A program made the position numbers and the translations under genes. Positions 63,742 to 64,000 of a stretch of DNA of 64,000 nt are shown one piece after another (position 1 is the first letter of the stretch; every line of letters starts with the position of its first letter). Below the pieces are notes generated by a model. It saw nothing but the letters and a program-made list of their open reading frames with translations. It made no database searches and was not told where the DNA came from. The stretch spans positions 1 through 64,000 of the forward strand of contig NZ_JACLAL010000013.1 of the NCBI RefSeq assembly GCF_014280875.1, read 5' to 3'. This stretch comes from Paenirhizobium daejeonense (GTDB lineage: Bacteria; Pseudomonadota; Alphaproteobacteria; Rhizobiales; Rhizobiaceae).

Positions 63742-64000
63742 TCAGCCCGCGCGCCGCGTTGGCGCGGCCGTCGACTTCGATTTAGCGCCGGCCGCCGGTT
63801 TGGACGTCTTCTGGCGGGATGCCCTCTTTTTCGCATTGGCTGCGGTCCGTTTCGGCTCTGCCTTCGCCGTGCCGACCCCAGCACTCTCCCTGAGAGCCTG
63901 GAGAAGATCGCTGGGTTTCCAAGCGGGCGGAGCCTTCCTCCTCGGTAGCGCCCTGCCCTCGATCTTGGCCTTCACCAGTTCCGCCACGGCCGTCTCATAT
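63742..64000 (-). CDS. ku: Second Ku protein, C-terminal part (runs off the window)
   Basis: The partial frame encodes ETAVAELVKAKIEGRALP, then PAWKPSDLLQALRESAG and a Lys/Ala/Thr-rich tail. The VAELVKAKIEG and DLLQAL pattern is the C-terminal end of longer Ku proteins. It stops 12 bases before the complete Ku gene. Paired Ku genes are known in Sinorhizobium and may work as heterodimers. The N terminus is outside the window. Confidence 0.82.
   Translation of the reverse strand, partial: YETAVAELVKAKIEGRALPRRKAPPAWKPSDLLQALRESAGVGTAKAEPKRTAANAKKRASRQKTSKPAAGAKSKSTAAPTRRAG

Noticed and set aside
1-64000. CRISPR arrays, tRNA or rRNA genes, replication origin
   Set aside because: No regularly spaced repeats, cloverleaf-like sequences, rRNA segments or repABC/oriV-like features were recognised by reading.

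Overview
The window looks like an accessory replicon or genomic island of a Rhizobiaceae-type alphaproteobacterium (Rhizobium, Ensifer, Shinella or Agrobacterium relatives). Supporting signs are the high G+C content, dense same-strand operons of ABC uptake systems with catabolic enzymes, rhizobial small families (DUF982, DUF6894-like), a Ku/LigD repair block and decayed insertion sequences of the IS3, ISL3, IS6 and IS110 families. The species assignment is inference.

Layout. 1-894: the tail of a solute-binding protein gene cut by an IS3 fragment. 900-6942 (minus): an operon resembling thiamin-pyrimidine salvage, with a ThiXYZ-type ABC importer, a TenA aminopyrimidine hydrolase, a YlmB/M20-type deformylase and a TRZ/ATZ amidohydrolase. 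7362-20552: genes whose products resemble the Rut pyrimidine ring-opening pathway (RutF-like flavin reductase, RutD-like hydrolase, RutA-like flavin monooxygenase, RutC/RidA-like protein), with a BMP-type nucleoside/base ABC importer, LysR and AraC regulators, an EamA exporter, a second RidA, an aldo/keto reductase and a nitroreductase-fold enzyme. Read together, this suggests import, deformylation, deamination and oxidative opening of a substituted pyrimidine. 20828-22936: IS debris and a beheaded response-regulator gene.

23103-29255: a compact putative RiPP/protein-modification locus with a SARP/TPR activator, an unrecognised 143-residue protein, YcaO, TfuA and a protein-arginine-deiminase-like enzyme. 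This is the most unusual gene set in the window. 29343-36204: an XRE regulator, small stress or envelope proteins, topoisomerase IB, a collapsed ligD copy, a chimeric ORF and IS remnants.

36188-56494: two parallel fructosamine (Amadori compound/opine-like) catabolic modules. Module 1 has a carbohydrate-type ABC importer, FrlB-, FrlC- and FrlD-like enzymes, a DAO-type flavoenzyme and a LacI regulator. Module 2 has an amino-acid-type ABC importer, second FrlB-, FrlC- and FrlD-like enzymes, a GlpD/DAO flavoenzyme, an ornithine-cyclodeaminase-like enzyme, and GntR and LacI regulators. Related GAGAACGTTCTC-type palindromes lie before four transcription units of module 2. Different palindromes precede module 1 and the GntR-linked unit.

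57114-64000: a DUF6894-like protein, intact three-domain LigD, small rhizobial proteins, Hsp20, a frameshifted ATP-dependent DNA ligase, one complete Ku and the tail of a second Ku running off the window. No tRNA, rRNA, CRISPR array, replication origin or TPP riboswitch was recognised.
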